DNA of 64,000 nt from Neopararhizobium haloflavum (lineage in GTDB: Bacteria > Pseudomonadota > Alphaproteobacteria > Rhizobiales > Rhizobiaceae). The position numbers and the translations under genes are program-made. How positions within the stretch are numbered: the stretch's first letter is position 1; the number at the start of each line of letters is the position of its first letter. Below are positions 24,645-33,502 of this stretch, in pieces. The stretch lies in NCBI RefSeq assembly GCF_002750855.1, contig NZ_NWUC01000005.1, positions 186,001-250,000 on the forward strand, read 5' to 3'. Under the pieces are notes generated by a model. That model ran no database searches. It worked only from the letters and a program-made list of their open reading frames with translations, and was not told where the DNA came from.

Positions 24645-25532
24645 ATGGAGTATCCGTTAAGCAAAAAATTGGAGCGCATCTTTGAGTGCGCACAAAATCC
24701 GGTACCATATGGAATAGAACGTAGCCTGCTCCACGCCTACGTCGCCTGCCTAACATTCGAAGAACTCTGCGAGGCGATTTGCAGCACACTGGAAGCGGAC
24801 GCGCCCGTGCGACTGGCCCTTAGGGGAAGGCTGTTAAGGCTATTGCGTTTATCCGATGGCGAACTTGCGGAGCGGATTTCGCTCCTAGCCGATAAAGCGC
24901 AATCGCTCGCTGAGGGTAATCATGTCGTGCGAACGCGCGTGGACGCGCTTCTCTCCGCCGTCTATTCGTGGTTACCCCTTCCCCATCGGCATGCGGTACT
25001 CGAACATTGGATTGATCGCGGTACAAGGGGCGCCGCGAGTAGATGGCTCAAAGCCATGGCTTCCGATGAGCCGTTATTCGACGCTAAGGCAATATTCGAA
25101 TATTGGTTGGAATCGCGCAGTACGCGCGCGGCGAAGATATTAGCCTATCAGGCAGAGCCTGCTTTTTTAGACAGAAACCTCGCTGAGCTTGCAGCTGGAT
25201 GCGCGGAAGGATGGATCATCAGCAAAGCCGCTTTGCGAGCGACTTCAATACCCGATGATATCTTGCATCTTCTACGAGACAAACATCCGGCCAGCTATGC
25301 CTATCTCTGTGCGATGACGGGACGAAAGCTCACCGATGAGGAAGCGCTCGCGCTGATTTCAGACGCACCATCCAGCATCCTTGATGACGAACGGGGACTC
25401 GTGATTTGGTCCATGGGGCAAATGGGCCTGATATCTGCACTCGATCGTCTCGGCGCAAATCGAGAGACCTACGCCGCGCAAGGGGTAGCAGCCATACTAA
25501 GATCGAGGCAGGAAACGCCGGAGGCGGACTAG
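24645..25532 (+). CDS. unknown helical protein coupled to Shedu nuclease
   Basis: A 295-residue protein beginning MEYPLSKKLERIFECAQ. I recognise no family. It is rich in Leu/Ala/Glu/Arg helices, with repeated short amphipathic blocks (for example LRGRLLRLLRLSDGELAERI and DRNLAELAAGCAEGWI), suggesting a helical-repeat (HEAT-like) scaffold. No nuclease or ATPase motif is visible. Base composition is lower in GC than neighbours. It ends three bases before the Shedu start, so the two are almost surely one operon; a role as accessory or sensor is inference. ATG 24645 is used; the frame is open far upstream through non-coding sequence. Confidence 0.65.
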   Translation: MEYPLSKKLERIFECAQNPVPYGIERSLLHAYVACLTFEELCEAICSTLEADAPVRLALRGRLLRLLRLSDGELAERISLLADKAQSLAEGNHVVRTRVDALLSAVYSWLPLPHRHAVLEHWIDRGTRGAASRWLKAMASDEPLFDAKAIFEYWLESRSTRAAKILAYQAEPAFLDRNLAELAAGCAEGWIISKAALRATSIPDDILHLLRDKHPASYAYLCAMTGRKLTDEEALALISDAPSSILDDERGLVIWSMGQMGLISALDRLGANRETYAAQGVAAILRSRQETPEAD

Positions 25533-25535
25533 CTA

Positions 25536-26630
25536 GTGTCCGATGACATTGAATATCTCGCGAATTACAGGGCAAACCAGCTCTATACTCATCCTGGTAA
25601 GGCGGGTGCTTACGCTACTATAGTTGGCGAGAGCGAACAGGTCTTCGGCGAAATCGATGTCACCGGTAGATGCAAGCTGGCCGTCTCAACATTCTACGTG
25701 AGCGACAAAGCGAATTTCGGAACCCTTAAGATAACGAAGCTTCGCTTTCACAAGACATACGGATGGCAGCAAGACGGTCATATCCAAGTCAACAATTTCC
25801 AACTTGCTCAGATAAACGATTTCCTAGCGATTATATCGAACTTAGATTTCAATGATGCACAGAAAACCAGAATTTCTCTGGATAATCTGAACTTAGGCGC
25901 CCTAAATGCCCTACTGAGTAGTTCAAAGGGTGCTCAGCTAATTCACGAACTAGCCGAATCTCCCGATTTGCATCATGACATCTACGCCGTGGCCGCCAAG
26001 CGCAAGGTGTTGAGCGATTTCGAAGCCAAGCTCGGATCGGGGCTATCGGAACCTGAGTGGCAGAGTTTTTTCGAAAGCAACCCGTGGATTTTTGGGCACG
26101 GCTTGAATTACGTTTTTCTCGATAAGGCAGCGGACGCTCTCGAAAGCCGTACGACGGGAAACACCTTCGATAAGCCTGGCAAAACCGTTGACGCACTACT
26201 GCGAACTCGCGCGGAAATCAGCCAGTATGTGCTTGTCGAAATCAAGAAGGATCAAACGGCGCTGTTGCGATCGGGCAAGCCATATCGCGCTGGGTGCTGG
26301 GGTGTATCCGATGAAGTGTCTAACGCCGTGACGCAGATTCAAAAAACGGCGTTCGAATTTGGCCGTACCCGTTTCAGGGAAGCGCTCAAGAATGGTGACG
26401 GCACCGACATCGGAGAGAGCACCTACTCGATCGAGCCGCGAAGCTATTTGGTCGTTGGCAATCTGTCGGAGCTTATCGGAAATGACGATAAGATCGCTTG
26501 CTTCGAGCTCTACCGCCGAAACATTCGCGCGCCGGAAATTCTGACTTTCGACGAGTTGTTTCATCGAGCGAAGTTCATCGTCGCCAACATCAGTCGCGAA
26601 GCGATGGACGGCGCAGAGGTCTCATTCTAG
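25536..26630 (+). CDS. Shedu-type anti-phage nuclease (SduA/DUF4263)
   Basis: A 364-residue protein. The C-terminal DUF4263 nuclease is of the PD-(D/E)XK class: Glu174 in EPEWQSFFESNPWIFG, Asp219 in KTVDALLRT, and Glu235-x-Lys237 in YVLVEIKKDQ, followed by YRAGCWGVSDEVSNAVTQIQ. These are the Shedu hallmarks. The N-terminal about 150 residues are a variable domain, as is usual, and probably sense or oligomerise. It starts at GTG 25536. Lower GC than flanks indicates transfer. Established Shedu systems are single-gene; here an unknown gene is tightly coupled upstream. Confidence 0.9.
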   Translation: MSDDIEYLANYRANQLYTHPGKAGAYATIVGESEQVFGEIDVTGRCKLAVSTFYVSDKANFGTLKITKLRFHKTYGWQQDGHIQVNNFQLAQINDFLAIISNLDFNDAQKTRISLDNLNLGALNALLSSSKGAQLIHELAESPDLHHDIYAVAAKRKVLSDFEAKLGSGLSEPEWQSFFESNPWIFGHGLNYVFLDKAADALESRTTGNTFDKPGKTVDALLRTRAEISQYVLVEIKKDQTALLRSGKPYRAGCWGVSDEVSNAVTQIQKTAFEFGRTRFREALKNGDGTDIGESTYSIEPRSYLVVGNLSELIGNDDKIACFELYRRNIRAPEILTFDELFHRAKFIVANISREAMDGAEVSF

Positions 26631-26750
26631 CCGACTCGCGGCGACTTGCCTCTGCAATGCTTGGGACATGTGCCAATCTCCGGATCTGGGAAGCGGGAAA
26701 TCCGACTTGGACGTCCGAAATGGGATCGAAAGCAGCCACCGGCCACCCCC

Positions 26751-27377
26751 TCACCCACCCCCCATCCAATACCCATGAAGCGCCGCCACGTCTCCGCTCG
26801 TCAAAAATGGCATCGCCTCCTTCAGCGCTTCATCGCTCCAGTCCCACCACCGCATCGCCAGAAGCCGTTCGATGTCCGTCTCGGAAAAGCGCATGCGGAT
26901 CACCTTGGCCGGGTTGCCGCCGATGATGGCGTAGGGTGCGACGTCGCGGGTGACCAGCGCGCGGGTGCCGATCACCGCGCCGTCGCCGACGCGCACGCCC
27001 GGCATCACGATCGCCTCCGAACCGATCCACACATCGTTGCCGATGACGGTGTCGCCGGCCGGCGCATAGCCGTTCTGCGCGCCCTCAAAGGCCGGCACCT
27101 CGTTCATCCAGTAGAAGGGGAAGGTGCTGATCCAGTCGTTCCGATGGCCCTGGTTGCCGGCCATGATGAACGCCGCGCCCGAGCCGATCGAGCAGAAGCT
27201 GCCGATGATCAGCCTGTCCGCGCCCGCCTCGGGTGAGAGATAGCGCGCGCAGTCGTCGAAGCCGTGGCCATGATAATAGCCGGAATAGTAGCTGTAGCGG
27301 CCGACGACAATGTTGGGATTGCTGACCTGGCGGTCGAGCGTGATGCCCTTGAACGGGCTTTCGAAATGATTGTGCAT
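26751..27377 (-). CDS. catB: type B chloramphenicol acetyltransferase (CatB-like xenobiotic acetyltransferase)
   Basis: A 208-residue left-handed beta-helix hexapeptide-repeat acyltransferase. It begins [11 protein letters not shown] like CatB/XAT enzymes, followed by [40 protein letters not shown] (catalytic His), and [18 protein letters not shown]. Length and the C-terminal HGYW ending fit the family. It uses acetyl-CoA; chloramphenicol is the classic substrate, but chromosomal homologues may act on others. It starts at ATG 27377 and lies immediately right of the Shedu island in opposite orientation. Confidence 0.93.
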   Translation of the reverse strand: MHNHFESPFKGITLDRQVSNPNIVVGRYSYYSGYYHGHGFDDCARYLSPEAGADRLIIGSFCSIGSGAAFIMAGNQGHRNDWISTFPFYWMNEVPAFEGAQNGYAPAGDTVIGNDVWIGSEAIVMPGVRVGDGAVIGTRALVTRDVAPYAIIGGNPAKVIRMRFSETDIERLLAMRWWDWSDEALKEAMPFLTSGDVAALHGYWMGGG

Positions 27378-27580
27378 GAGACGTACCGGAAAATGCGTTG
27401 CCGCAGGACGGCAGAAAAGCGCGGCGGCGAAAGGCGGCGCGCGCGGGAACCTGCCGGAACGAACATTCGCGCCGACATGGCGGCACCCCGCGTTCAAAGG
27501 CGGGATGCGGGTTCAGGTGGTACAGTCTGCGGACTTCATCCCCGCACCATGGCCACGCAAGCACCGTTTGGCAACTGCCC

Positions 27581-28870
27581 TCAGTCGCAGTGCCGGTAGC
27601 CGTTGCGGCGGGCCCTGAGGTCGAAATGGAAATGGTCGGCATGGTTGGCGTCGGAGCCGGGGCCGAGAATGGTGGTGAAATATTTGCAGCCGTCGTCCCG
27701 CACCGAATTCAGAAGGCCGCGCTCGCGAAACGCGAAGAAGCCCTTGGAGCGGACCTTGATCGTCTTGCCCGAATTCAGCTTCAGGCTGCCCACATCGATG
27801 GCGTTGCCCTTGGAATGTTCCGACATCGGCGCGCCGCGCCGCGAGTTCATGGTGCGGCAGGAATAGCCGCCCATCGAGCCGACGGTGTCGATGCCCGATA
27901 GGTAGCGCTTGCGCACGCCCGGTGCCAGTTCGTTCTTCACCCAGGTCGCGAAGGCTTCGGCCATCGGGCAGTTCAGCGTGGTCGCCGGCCGCACCTTGAC
28001 GTTGCCCGAGAGGGCGGAAATCTCGACCGGATGGCCGATGCCGCACGAGCCGCCATTGCCCACCGCCGGTTTGTCGGTGAACGTGACGCCGAGCCGGCGC
28101 AGCCGGTCGCGGCAGGCCGCTTCCGCCGCCGGCAGGCCGCTGCGCGCGGTTTCGCGCCGCGACGAGGCCAGCGGGTTCAGCGCCCGCGGAATAAGCCCGG
28201 CAAGGCGCCGCGGCTCGGGTTCGGGCGCCACCTGTTGCGGTGCCGCGGCAACCGGCGGCGATGGCGGCGCTGAAACCGGGGCTGCGGGCGCGGCGGCCGC
28301 CGGCGGCAGGGCCGCGACGCTTGGCGCCGGCGCGATCTCCATCGGTGCCGGCTGGTCTGTGATGTCAGCGCCGTAGCCGCCCGCCGGCATCGGCGCGACG
28401 GCGGCCAGTCCGCCGCCGGAGGAGTAGTTGTCGCCGATGGATGCGGACGCCTGCCCCGGCGCCACCGGCTGGCCCGTCGCGCTGTCGATCGTCAGCGTGC
28501 CGAGCGACGCCGGCGGTGCGCCCCGGACCTGCGTCTGCGGTTGGCTGGCGAGCGAATCGTAGCTCGGCAATTGCGAAACGCGCGCCTGCGGCGCGCCATA
28601 GGTTTCCGGCGGCAGCGCCTCGAGCGGGCCTTCATCGGCGGTGCGCGCCCATGGGTCCGCGCTTGGCGATTGCGGCGCCGGCTCGGCCGGTGCGCTGTAG
28701 GAAGGGGTGATGGAGCCCGTCGGCACCGATGACGGCGGCTCCAGCACGCTGGAAACGGAACAGGATACGAGAAACCCGGCAAGCACGCCCGTGGTCAGCG
28801 CCGTGCGGCACACCGTTCGGCCAAGGTGCCGGATGGCCTTGCGGTGATGATGATGGGCGCCGATGGCCAT
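27581..28870 (-). CDS. extensin-like C-terminal domain lipoprotein
   Basis: About 429 residues. The N-terminus has a basic stretch, a hydrophobic segment and lipobox LVSC, so it is probably a lipoprotein. A long Pro/Ala/Ser-rich low-complexity linker follows, and then the extensin-like_C domain (PF06904) with cysteines in CRDRLRRLGVTF, GGSCGIGHPVEIS, TLNCPMAEAFATWV and YSCRTMN, and the HSKGNAIDVGSL and NHADHFHFDL motifs that resemble a DD-carboxypeptidase zinc site. A cell-envelope role is likely. ATG 28870 chosen. Confidence 0.88.
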   Translation of the reverse strand: MAIGAHHHHRKAIRHLGRTVCRTALTTGVLAGFLVSCSVSSVLEPPSSVPTGSITPSYSAPAEPAPQSPSADPWARTADEGPLEALPPETYGAPQARVSQLPSYDSLASQPQTQVRGAPPASLGTLTIDSATGQPVAPGQASASIGDNYSSGGGLAAVAPMPAGGYGADITDQPAPMEIAPAPSVAALPPAAAAPAAPVSAPPSPPVAAAPQQVAPEPEPRRLAGLIPRALNPLASSRRETARSGLPAAEAACRDRLRRLGVTFTDKPAVGNGGSCGIGHPVEISALSGNVKVRPATTLNCPMAEAFATWVKNELAPGVRKRYLSGIDTVGSMGGYSCRTMNSRRGAPMSEHSKGNAIDVGSLKLNSGKTIKVRSKGFFAFRERGLLNSVRDDGCKYFTTILGPGSDANHADHFHFDLRARRNGYRHCD

Positions 28871-29043
28871 ACGCGATACTCTGTGGACGGTGCTCGCCGA
28901 GCTCCTCAAGCCGGAATCCTATGGGATTGTGGTAAACGAGTTCTGAACGCGCGATCGGCTTGCCATTGCCGGCCGGCGCGGGAAAACTGCGATCGTCCGT
29001 CAGGCCGCAAGGCTTGATCCCGCCGCCCCCTTCAGGAGTTCCG

Positions 29044-29478
29044 ATGCACCATCCGACCGATCCCGCGACCACCCGGTCGTCCGCCGCCGCCCCCTTAGCC
29101 AGGCCTGCCGGCGAGCTCACCTTGCGCACCCTCGCCATGCCCGGCGACGCCAACGCCGCCGGCGACATCTTCGGCGGCTGGGTCATGGCGCAGATGGACC
29201 TTGCATCCGGCATCCGCGCCGCCGAGCGGGCGCGCGGGCGCGTCGTCACCGCCGCCGTCAACGAGATGGCCTTCGCCATGCCGGTCAAGATCGGCGACAC
29301 GCTCTGCATCTATACCGACGTCACCGGCGTCGGCCGCACCTCCATCACGCTCAAGGTCGAGGCCTTCGCCCAGCGTTACCTCTCCGACCGCATGGACCGT
29401 GTCACCGATGCCACCTTCGTCATGGTCGCCCTTGATGGCGAGGGCAGACCGACCCCGGTTCCGGACACCGGCGTGTAG
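29044..29478 (+). CDS. acyl-CoA thioesterase (hotdog fold, YciA-like)
   Basis: A 144-residue hotdog enzyme hydrolysing acyl-CoA. Signatures are MPGDANAAGDIFGGWVMAQM with the catalytic Asp region, VTAAVNEMAFAMPVKIGD, and RYLSDRMDRVTDATFVMVAL. It has the length and order of YciA/BFIT hotdog proteins. ATG 29044 is chosen over upstream frames. Cytoplasmic. Confidence 0.93.
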   Translation: MHHPTDPATTRSSAAAPLARPAGELTLRTLAMPGDANAAGDIFGGWVMAQMDLASGIRAAERARGRVVTAAVNEMAFAMPVKIGDTLCIYTDVTGVGRTSITLKVEAFAQRYLSDRMDRVTDATFVMVALDGEGRPTPVPDTGV

Positions 29479-29525
29479 CGCGGCTTGGCACCGCCTTCAC
29501 GTTGCAGTGAACGGCGTGTCGGAGG

Positions 29526-29550
29526 GGAACAAAAATCGGTTGGGACCGTT
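29526..29550 (+). promoter_or_regulatory. EcfG (general stress) promoter, exact consensus
   Basis: GGAAC (29526-29530), a 16-base spacer, and CGTT (29547-29550) match the alphaproteobacterial EcfG consensus exactly. Transcription would start near 29557, about 43 bases before the ATG of the SH3 protein. Confidence 0.75.
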
Positions 29551-29599
29551 TCACGCATCGAACAAGAAATGTGTCATCCACTGACAGTGAGGTTTCGTC

Positions 29600-30187
29600 A
29601 TGAGAGGATTACTGAAAGCAGCGGCCTTCGCGGTCGGCCTGTTCGGCGCCTCCAGCGCCATGGCCGCCTCAGCGCTCGTCACCACCGATCTCAACATTCG
29701 CTCCGGCCCCGGCACGCAATACCGGTCCGTCGGCGTCCTGCCCAATGGCGCGGTCGTCAACGTCGCCGGCTGCACCAGCGGCTATTCCTGGTGCCGTGTG
29801 AATTATCAGGGCTATGACGGCTGGGCCTCCTCCCGCTATCTCGCCCAGCAGGAAGGCGGCTATGCAGGCCGCAGCTACAACTCCACCGCCGCCGCCATCG
29901 GCATCCCGCTGATCGCCGGCGTCGTCATCGGCAGCGTCCTTTCCAACGACGACGACTATTATGTCCGCCGTCCGGGCCGCTATTATCGCGACCGTGACTG
30001 GCGCGACCGCCGCGAATGGCGCCGCGATGCCCGCCGCGACTGGCGGCACGAGCGGATCGACCGCCGCGAGGACTGGCGCGACGCCCGCCGGTTCGACCGT
30101 GAGGGTTGGGAGGCCATGCGCGGCTCGCGCCTCCCCAACAACGCCCACAACCGCCGGATCATGCGCGAGATGACCACCGGTCGGTGA
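29600..30187 (+). CDS. secreted SH3b-domain protein with Arg/Asp-rich tail
   Basis: A 195-residue exported protein. Signal peptide: MRGLLKAAAFAVGLFGASS then AMAA. Bacterial SH3 domain at about 25-85 (TTDLNIRSGPGTQYRSVG, GYDGWASSRYL). A glycine/hydrophobic segment (about 97-113) is followed by a highly charged tail of Arg, Asp and Trp (DWRDRREWRRDARRDWRHE). Periplasmic or envelope-associated, possibly peptidoglycan-binding. Preceded by an exact EcfG promoter and followed by a strong terminator, so a single-gene stress-response transcript. Confidence 0.9.
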   Translation: MRGLLKAAAFAVGLFGASSAMAASALVTTDLNIRSGPGTQYRSVGVLPNGAVVNVAGCTSGYSWCRVNYQGYDGWASSRYLAQQEGGYAGRSYNSTAAAIGIPLIAGVVIGSVLSNDDDYYVRRPGRYYRDRDWRDRREWRRDARRDWRHERIDRREDWRDARRFDREGWEAMRGSRLPNNAHNRRIMREMTTGR

Positions 30188-30217
30188 TCGTGATCCGTCA
30201 CGCCCCGGCGTGACTGC

Positions 30218-30256
30218 AAAGCCGCGTCGCTCCTCCTCCCGCGACGCGGCTTTTTC
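30218..30256 (+). terminator. intrinsic terminator after the SH3 gene
   Basis: A 13-bp perfect stem (30218-30230 with 30241-30253), a 10-base loop, and a T-run at 30251-30255. One of the clearest terminators in the window. Confidence 0.92.
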
Positions 30257-30339
30257 TATGGCGCCGGCGGTCGCAATTCGCCGCCGCGAGCCGCACCGTC
30301 ACCCTTCCAATCCGTCCGCACTGCGCCCATATTCCCCTG

Positions 30340-33300
30340 ATGGCATCCCGAGACAAAAAGACCGCCCCGCGTCCCGACCGGGATGGCGAGACCTTCGACC
30401 CGACGCACGCCCGCGGCTTCGACGAGCCGCCCCAGCGCCCCTTGAGCGGCCAGCCGCTGTCCGGCGGCGTTTCCGACTGGGCCCGCGAGATGGAGCGCAT
30501 GGCCGAGGCCGAGACGATCGAGACCCGCCACGACGTCGCCTCCAAGGCCGGCAAGCACCGCCGCAAGGTCGAACGCGCCGCCAGCGCAGAACGCGAAGCC
30601 AGTGATCGCCAAGAAAGAGCGGAGCGCAGCGCCCGAACGGGCGCCGGCGCCGATGCGCCGTCCCGTCCGCAGGCCAGCGCGAAGCGCGGTACGGCCGCGA
30701 AGACAGAAAAAACCACCGCAATCAAATCTTCCCGCGGCACCTCCATGGGCGGCTCGACCGATCCCAAGACCCGCGCCGCCGCCGGCCTCAACCCGGTCGC
30801 CGGTATGGATGTCAGCCTGGAAGACGCCGGCTCCCTCGCCTCCACTTCCGTAACGGCGACGGTGGAAGCCCTCTCCGCCCTCATCGAGAGCGGCAATCCG
30901 CTGCACAAGAACGGCAAGATCTGGACGCCGCATCGCCCGGCCCGGCCGGAAAAGTCCGAGGGCGGCATCGCCTTCACCATGGCGACGGACTACCAGCCCG
31001 CCGGCGACCAGCCGACCGCCATTGCCGACCTCGTCGCCGGCGCCAACGAGAACGAGCGCTCCCAGGTCCTTCTCGGGGTAACGGGCTCAGGCAAGACCTT
31101 CACCATGGCCAAGGTCATCGAGGAGACCCAGCGCCCCGCCGTCATCCTCGCGCCCAACAAGACGCTCGCCGCCCAGCTCTATTCGGAGTTCAGGAACTTC
31201 TTCCCCGAAAACGCGGTCGAGTATTTCGTCTCCTATTACGACTACTACCAGCCCGAGGCCTACGTCCCGCGCTCCGACACCTATATCGAGAAGGAATCCT
31301 CGATCAACGAGCAGATCGACAGGATGCGCCACTCGGCCACCCGCGCGCTTCTGGAGCGCGACGACGTCATCATCGTCGCCTCGGTCTCCTGCATCTACGG
31401 TATCGGCTCGGTCGAGACCTATACGGCCATGACCTTCCAGATGCAGGTCGGCGACCGGCTCGACCAGCGCCAGCTCCTCGCCGATCTCGTCGCCCAGCAA
31501 TACAAGCGCCGCGACATGGATTTCCAGCGCGGCTCCTTCCGTGTCAGGGGCGATACGATCGAGATCTTCCCCGCCCACCTTGAGGACGCCGCCTGGCGCA
31601 TCTCGCTCTTCGGCGACGAGATCGAGCAGATCACCGAGTTCGATCCGCTGACCGGCCAGAAGACCGCCGACCTCCAATCGGTGAAGATCTACGCCAATTC
31701 GCACTACGTCACACCCAAGCCGACGCTCAACCAGGCGATCAAGTCGATCCGGGAAGAGCTGAAGCTCCGCCTCGCCGAGCTCGAAAAGGCCGGCCGCCTG
31801 CTGGAAGCCCAGCGGCTCGAACAGCGCACCCGCTACGACATCGAGATGCTGGAGGCCACCGGCTCCTGCCAGGGCATCGAGAACTATTCGCGCTATCTCA
31901 CCGGCCGCGCGCCGGGCGAGCCGCCGCCCACCCTTTTCGAATACATCCCCGACAACGCGCTGCTCTTCGTCGACGAGAGCCACGTCACCATCCCGCAGAT
32001 CGGCGCCATGTATCGCGGCGACTTCCGCCGCAAGGCAACGCTCGCCGAATATGGCTTCCGCCTGCCCTCCTGCATGGACAACCGCCCCTTGCGCTTCGAG
32101 GAGTGGGACGCCATGCGCCCCGCCACCGTCGCCGTCTCGGCCACCCCGTCCGGCTGGGAGATGGAGCAGGCCGGCGGCGTCTTCGCCGAGCAGGTCATCC
32201 GCCCCACCGGCCTCATCGACCCGCCGGTCGAGATCCGCCCCGCCAAGTCCCAGGTCGACGACGTGCTCGGCGAGATCCGCGCCACCTCGGACGCCGGCTA
32301 CCGCACGCTCTGCACCGTGCTGACCAAGCGCATGGCCGAGGATCTGACGGAATATCTGCACGAGCAGGGCATCCGCGTCAGATACATGCACTCCGACATC
32401 GACACGCTGGAGCGCATCGAGATCATCCGCGATCTGCGCCTCGGCGCCTTCGACTGCCTCGTCGGCATCAACCTCCTGCGAGAAGGCCTCGACATCCCCG
32501 AATGCGGCTTCGTCGCCATCCTCGACGCCGACAAGGAGGGGTTCCTGCGCTCCGAGACGAGCCTCATCCAGACGATTGGTAGAGCGGCGCGCAACGTCGA
32601 CGGCAAGGTCATCCTCTATGCCGACAATGTCACCGGCTCCATGCAGCGCGCCATGGACGAAACCGCCCGCCGCCGCGAAAAGCAGCTCGAATACAACGCC
32701 GCCAACGGCATCACGCCGGAAAGCGTCAAGGCCAAGATCTCCGATATCCTCGACAGCGTCTACGAGAAGGACCACTACCGCACAGACATCGGCGGCAAGG
32801 GCTCCCGCCGCGGCGGCGAGAACGACCCCAACAACCTCATCGGCAACAACCTCGCCGCCCACCTGGAAGACCTCGAACGCCGCATGCGCACCGCCGCCAC
32901 CGACCTCGACTTCGAGACCGCGGCCAGACTGCGCGACGAAATCAAGCGCCTGAAGGCCAAGGAACTGGAAGTCATGGACGACCCGCTGGCGCGGTCGCAG
33001 GGCAACGCGGGTGAAGGCGCGGGCGGAAAATCGGGCAAATCAAAGTCCACGGGCAGGAACGAAAGCAATTCCCTATTCCGCAAGCCCGAGCTCGACGAAA
33101 TGACGGTGGGAAGAACCGAGAAGCCCGCCCCGCGCGGCACCTCTCCCCTTGTGGGAGAGGGTGAGAAGCGGTCTGCGCAGCAGACGAAACGATCCAGTGA
33201 ATCGTTTCGAGCGACGAACGCCCGGAGCGAAAGCGAGGGGCCGGCAGGCAAGCCCCGCGAGGCAAAGCCGAGCGGTTCGGCGCGCTCGGTGAGGGGGCAA

Positions 33301-33423
33301 GCGGCGGACGCGGAGTCACCCGCCCCCCTCAAACGCGAAAAAATCGGCGCCGGCTCCTACGAAGACGAAGGCGACGCCCGCCGCAAACGCCGCCCGAGCA
33401 AAACTGGCCGTCCTGGTCGGTAA
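30340..33423 (+). CDS. uvrB: excinuclease ABC subunit B with an in-frame repeat insertion
   Basis: A 1027-residue DNA-damage helicase of nucleotide excision repair; E. coli UvrB is 673. The core begins near residue 215 ([14 protein letters not shown]). Seen are Walker [14 protein letters not shown], the beta-hairpin region [14 protein letters not shown]-like [13 protein letters not shown] and helicase motif TIGRAARN. The 210-residue N-terminal extension ([19 protein letters not shown]) is usual in rhizobia. Near the C-terminus, about 53 residues are encoded by a palindromic repeat (33138-33297), after which the normal family tail resumes ([17 protein letters not shown]). The UVR motif is present before it. 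Confidence 0.96.
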   Translation: MASRDKKTAPRPDRDGETFDPTHARGFDEPPQRPLSGQPLSGGVSDWAREMERMAEAETIETRHDVASKAGKHRRKVERAASAEREASDRQERAERSARTGAGADAPSRPQASAKRGTAAKTEKTTAIKSSRGTSMGGSTDPKTRAAAGLNPVAGMDVSLEDAGSLASTSVTATVEALSALIESGNPLHKNGKIWTPHRPARPEKSEGGIAFTMATDYQPAGDQPTAIADLVAGANENERSQVLLGVTGSGKTFTMAKVIEETQRPAVILAPNKTLAAQLYSEFRNFFPENAVEYFVSYYDYYQPEAYVPRSDTYIEKESSINEQIDRMRHSATRALLERDDVIIVASVSCIYGIGSVETYTAMTFQMQVGDRLDQRQLLADLVAQQYKRRDMDFQRGSFRVRGDTIEIFPAHLEDAAWRISLFGDEIEQITEFDPLTGQKTADLQSVKIYANSHYVTPKPTLNQAIKSIREELKLRLAELEKAGRLLEAQRLEQRTRYDIEMLEATGSCQGIENYSRYLTGRAPGEPPPTLFEYIPDNALLFVDESHVTIPQIGAMYRGDFRRKATLAEYGFRLPSCMDNRPLRFEEWDAMRPATVAVSATPSGWEMEQAGGVFAEQVIRPTGLIDPPVEIRPAKSQVDDVLGEIRATSDAGYRTLCTVLTKRMAEDLTEYLHEQGIRVRYMHSDIDTLERIEIIRDLRLGAFDCLVGINLLREGLDIPECGFVAILDADKEGFLRSETSLIQTIGRAARNVDGKVILYADNVTGSMQRAMDETARRREKQLEYNAANGITPESVKAKISDILDSVYEKDHYRTDIGGKGSRRGGENDPNNLIGNNLAAHLEDLERRMRTAATDLDFETAARLRDEIKRLKAKELEVMDDPLARSQGNAGEGAGGKSGKSKSTGRNESNSLFRKPELDEMTVGRTEKPAPRGTSPLVGEGEKRSAQQTKRSSESFRATNARSESEGPAGKPREAKPSGSARSVRGQAADAESPAPLKREKIGAGSYEDEGDARRKRRPSKTGRPGR
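33138..33297 (+). repeat. modular palindromic repeat, copy A, in frame within uvrB
   Basis: It starts with CACCTCTCCCC and its inverted partner GGGAGAG, has a variable core (GAGAAGCGGTCTGCGCAGCA onward, then GCAAGCCCCGCGAGG) and ends in GGTGAGGGGG. The last third is nearly identical to the intergenic copies at 35493-35568 and 36276-36352. It is translated without stop into a [10 protein letters not shown] to SGSARSVRG segment of UvrB. Confidence 0.85.
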
Positions 33424-33439
33424 GCGGATGGCGCAATGC

Positions 33440-33472
33440 CCACCTCTCCCTTGGTGGGAGATCGTGAGGGGG
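33440..33472 (+). repeat. modular palindromic repeat, copy B (minimal form)
   Basis: Only the two ends are present: CACCTCTCCCTTGGTGGGAGA joined to GTGAGGGGG without a core. It lies 16 bases after the uvrB stop and next to the 3' end of the OLD nuclease gene. Confidence 0.75.
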
Positions 33473-33502
33473 AAGCCAACAAATGTTAAATCAACATTTC
33501 GG

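Noticed and set aside
23739-25532. 597-codon ORF covering the second VOC gene end to the Shedu partner
   Set aside because: The first half is out of frame with the VOC gene and passes through acylphosphatase antisense, repeats and the G-rich tract; only the part from ATG 24645 is coding.
31087-32862. 591-codon minus-strand ORF opposite uvrB
   Set aside because: Antisense of the conserved UvrB helicase core, with no recognisable protein of its own.
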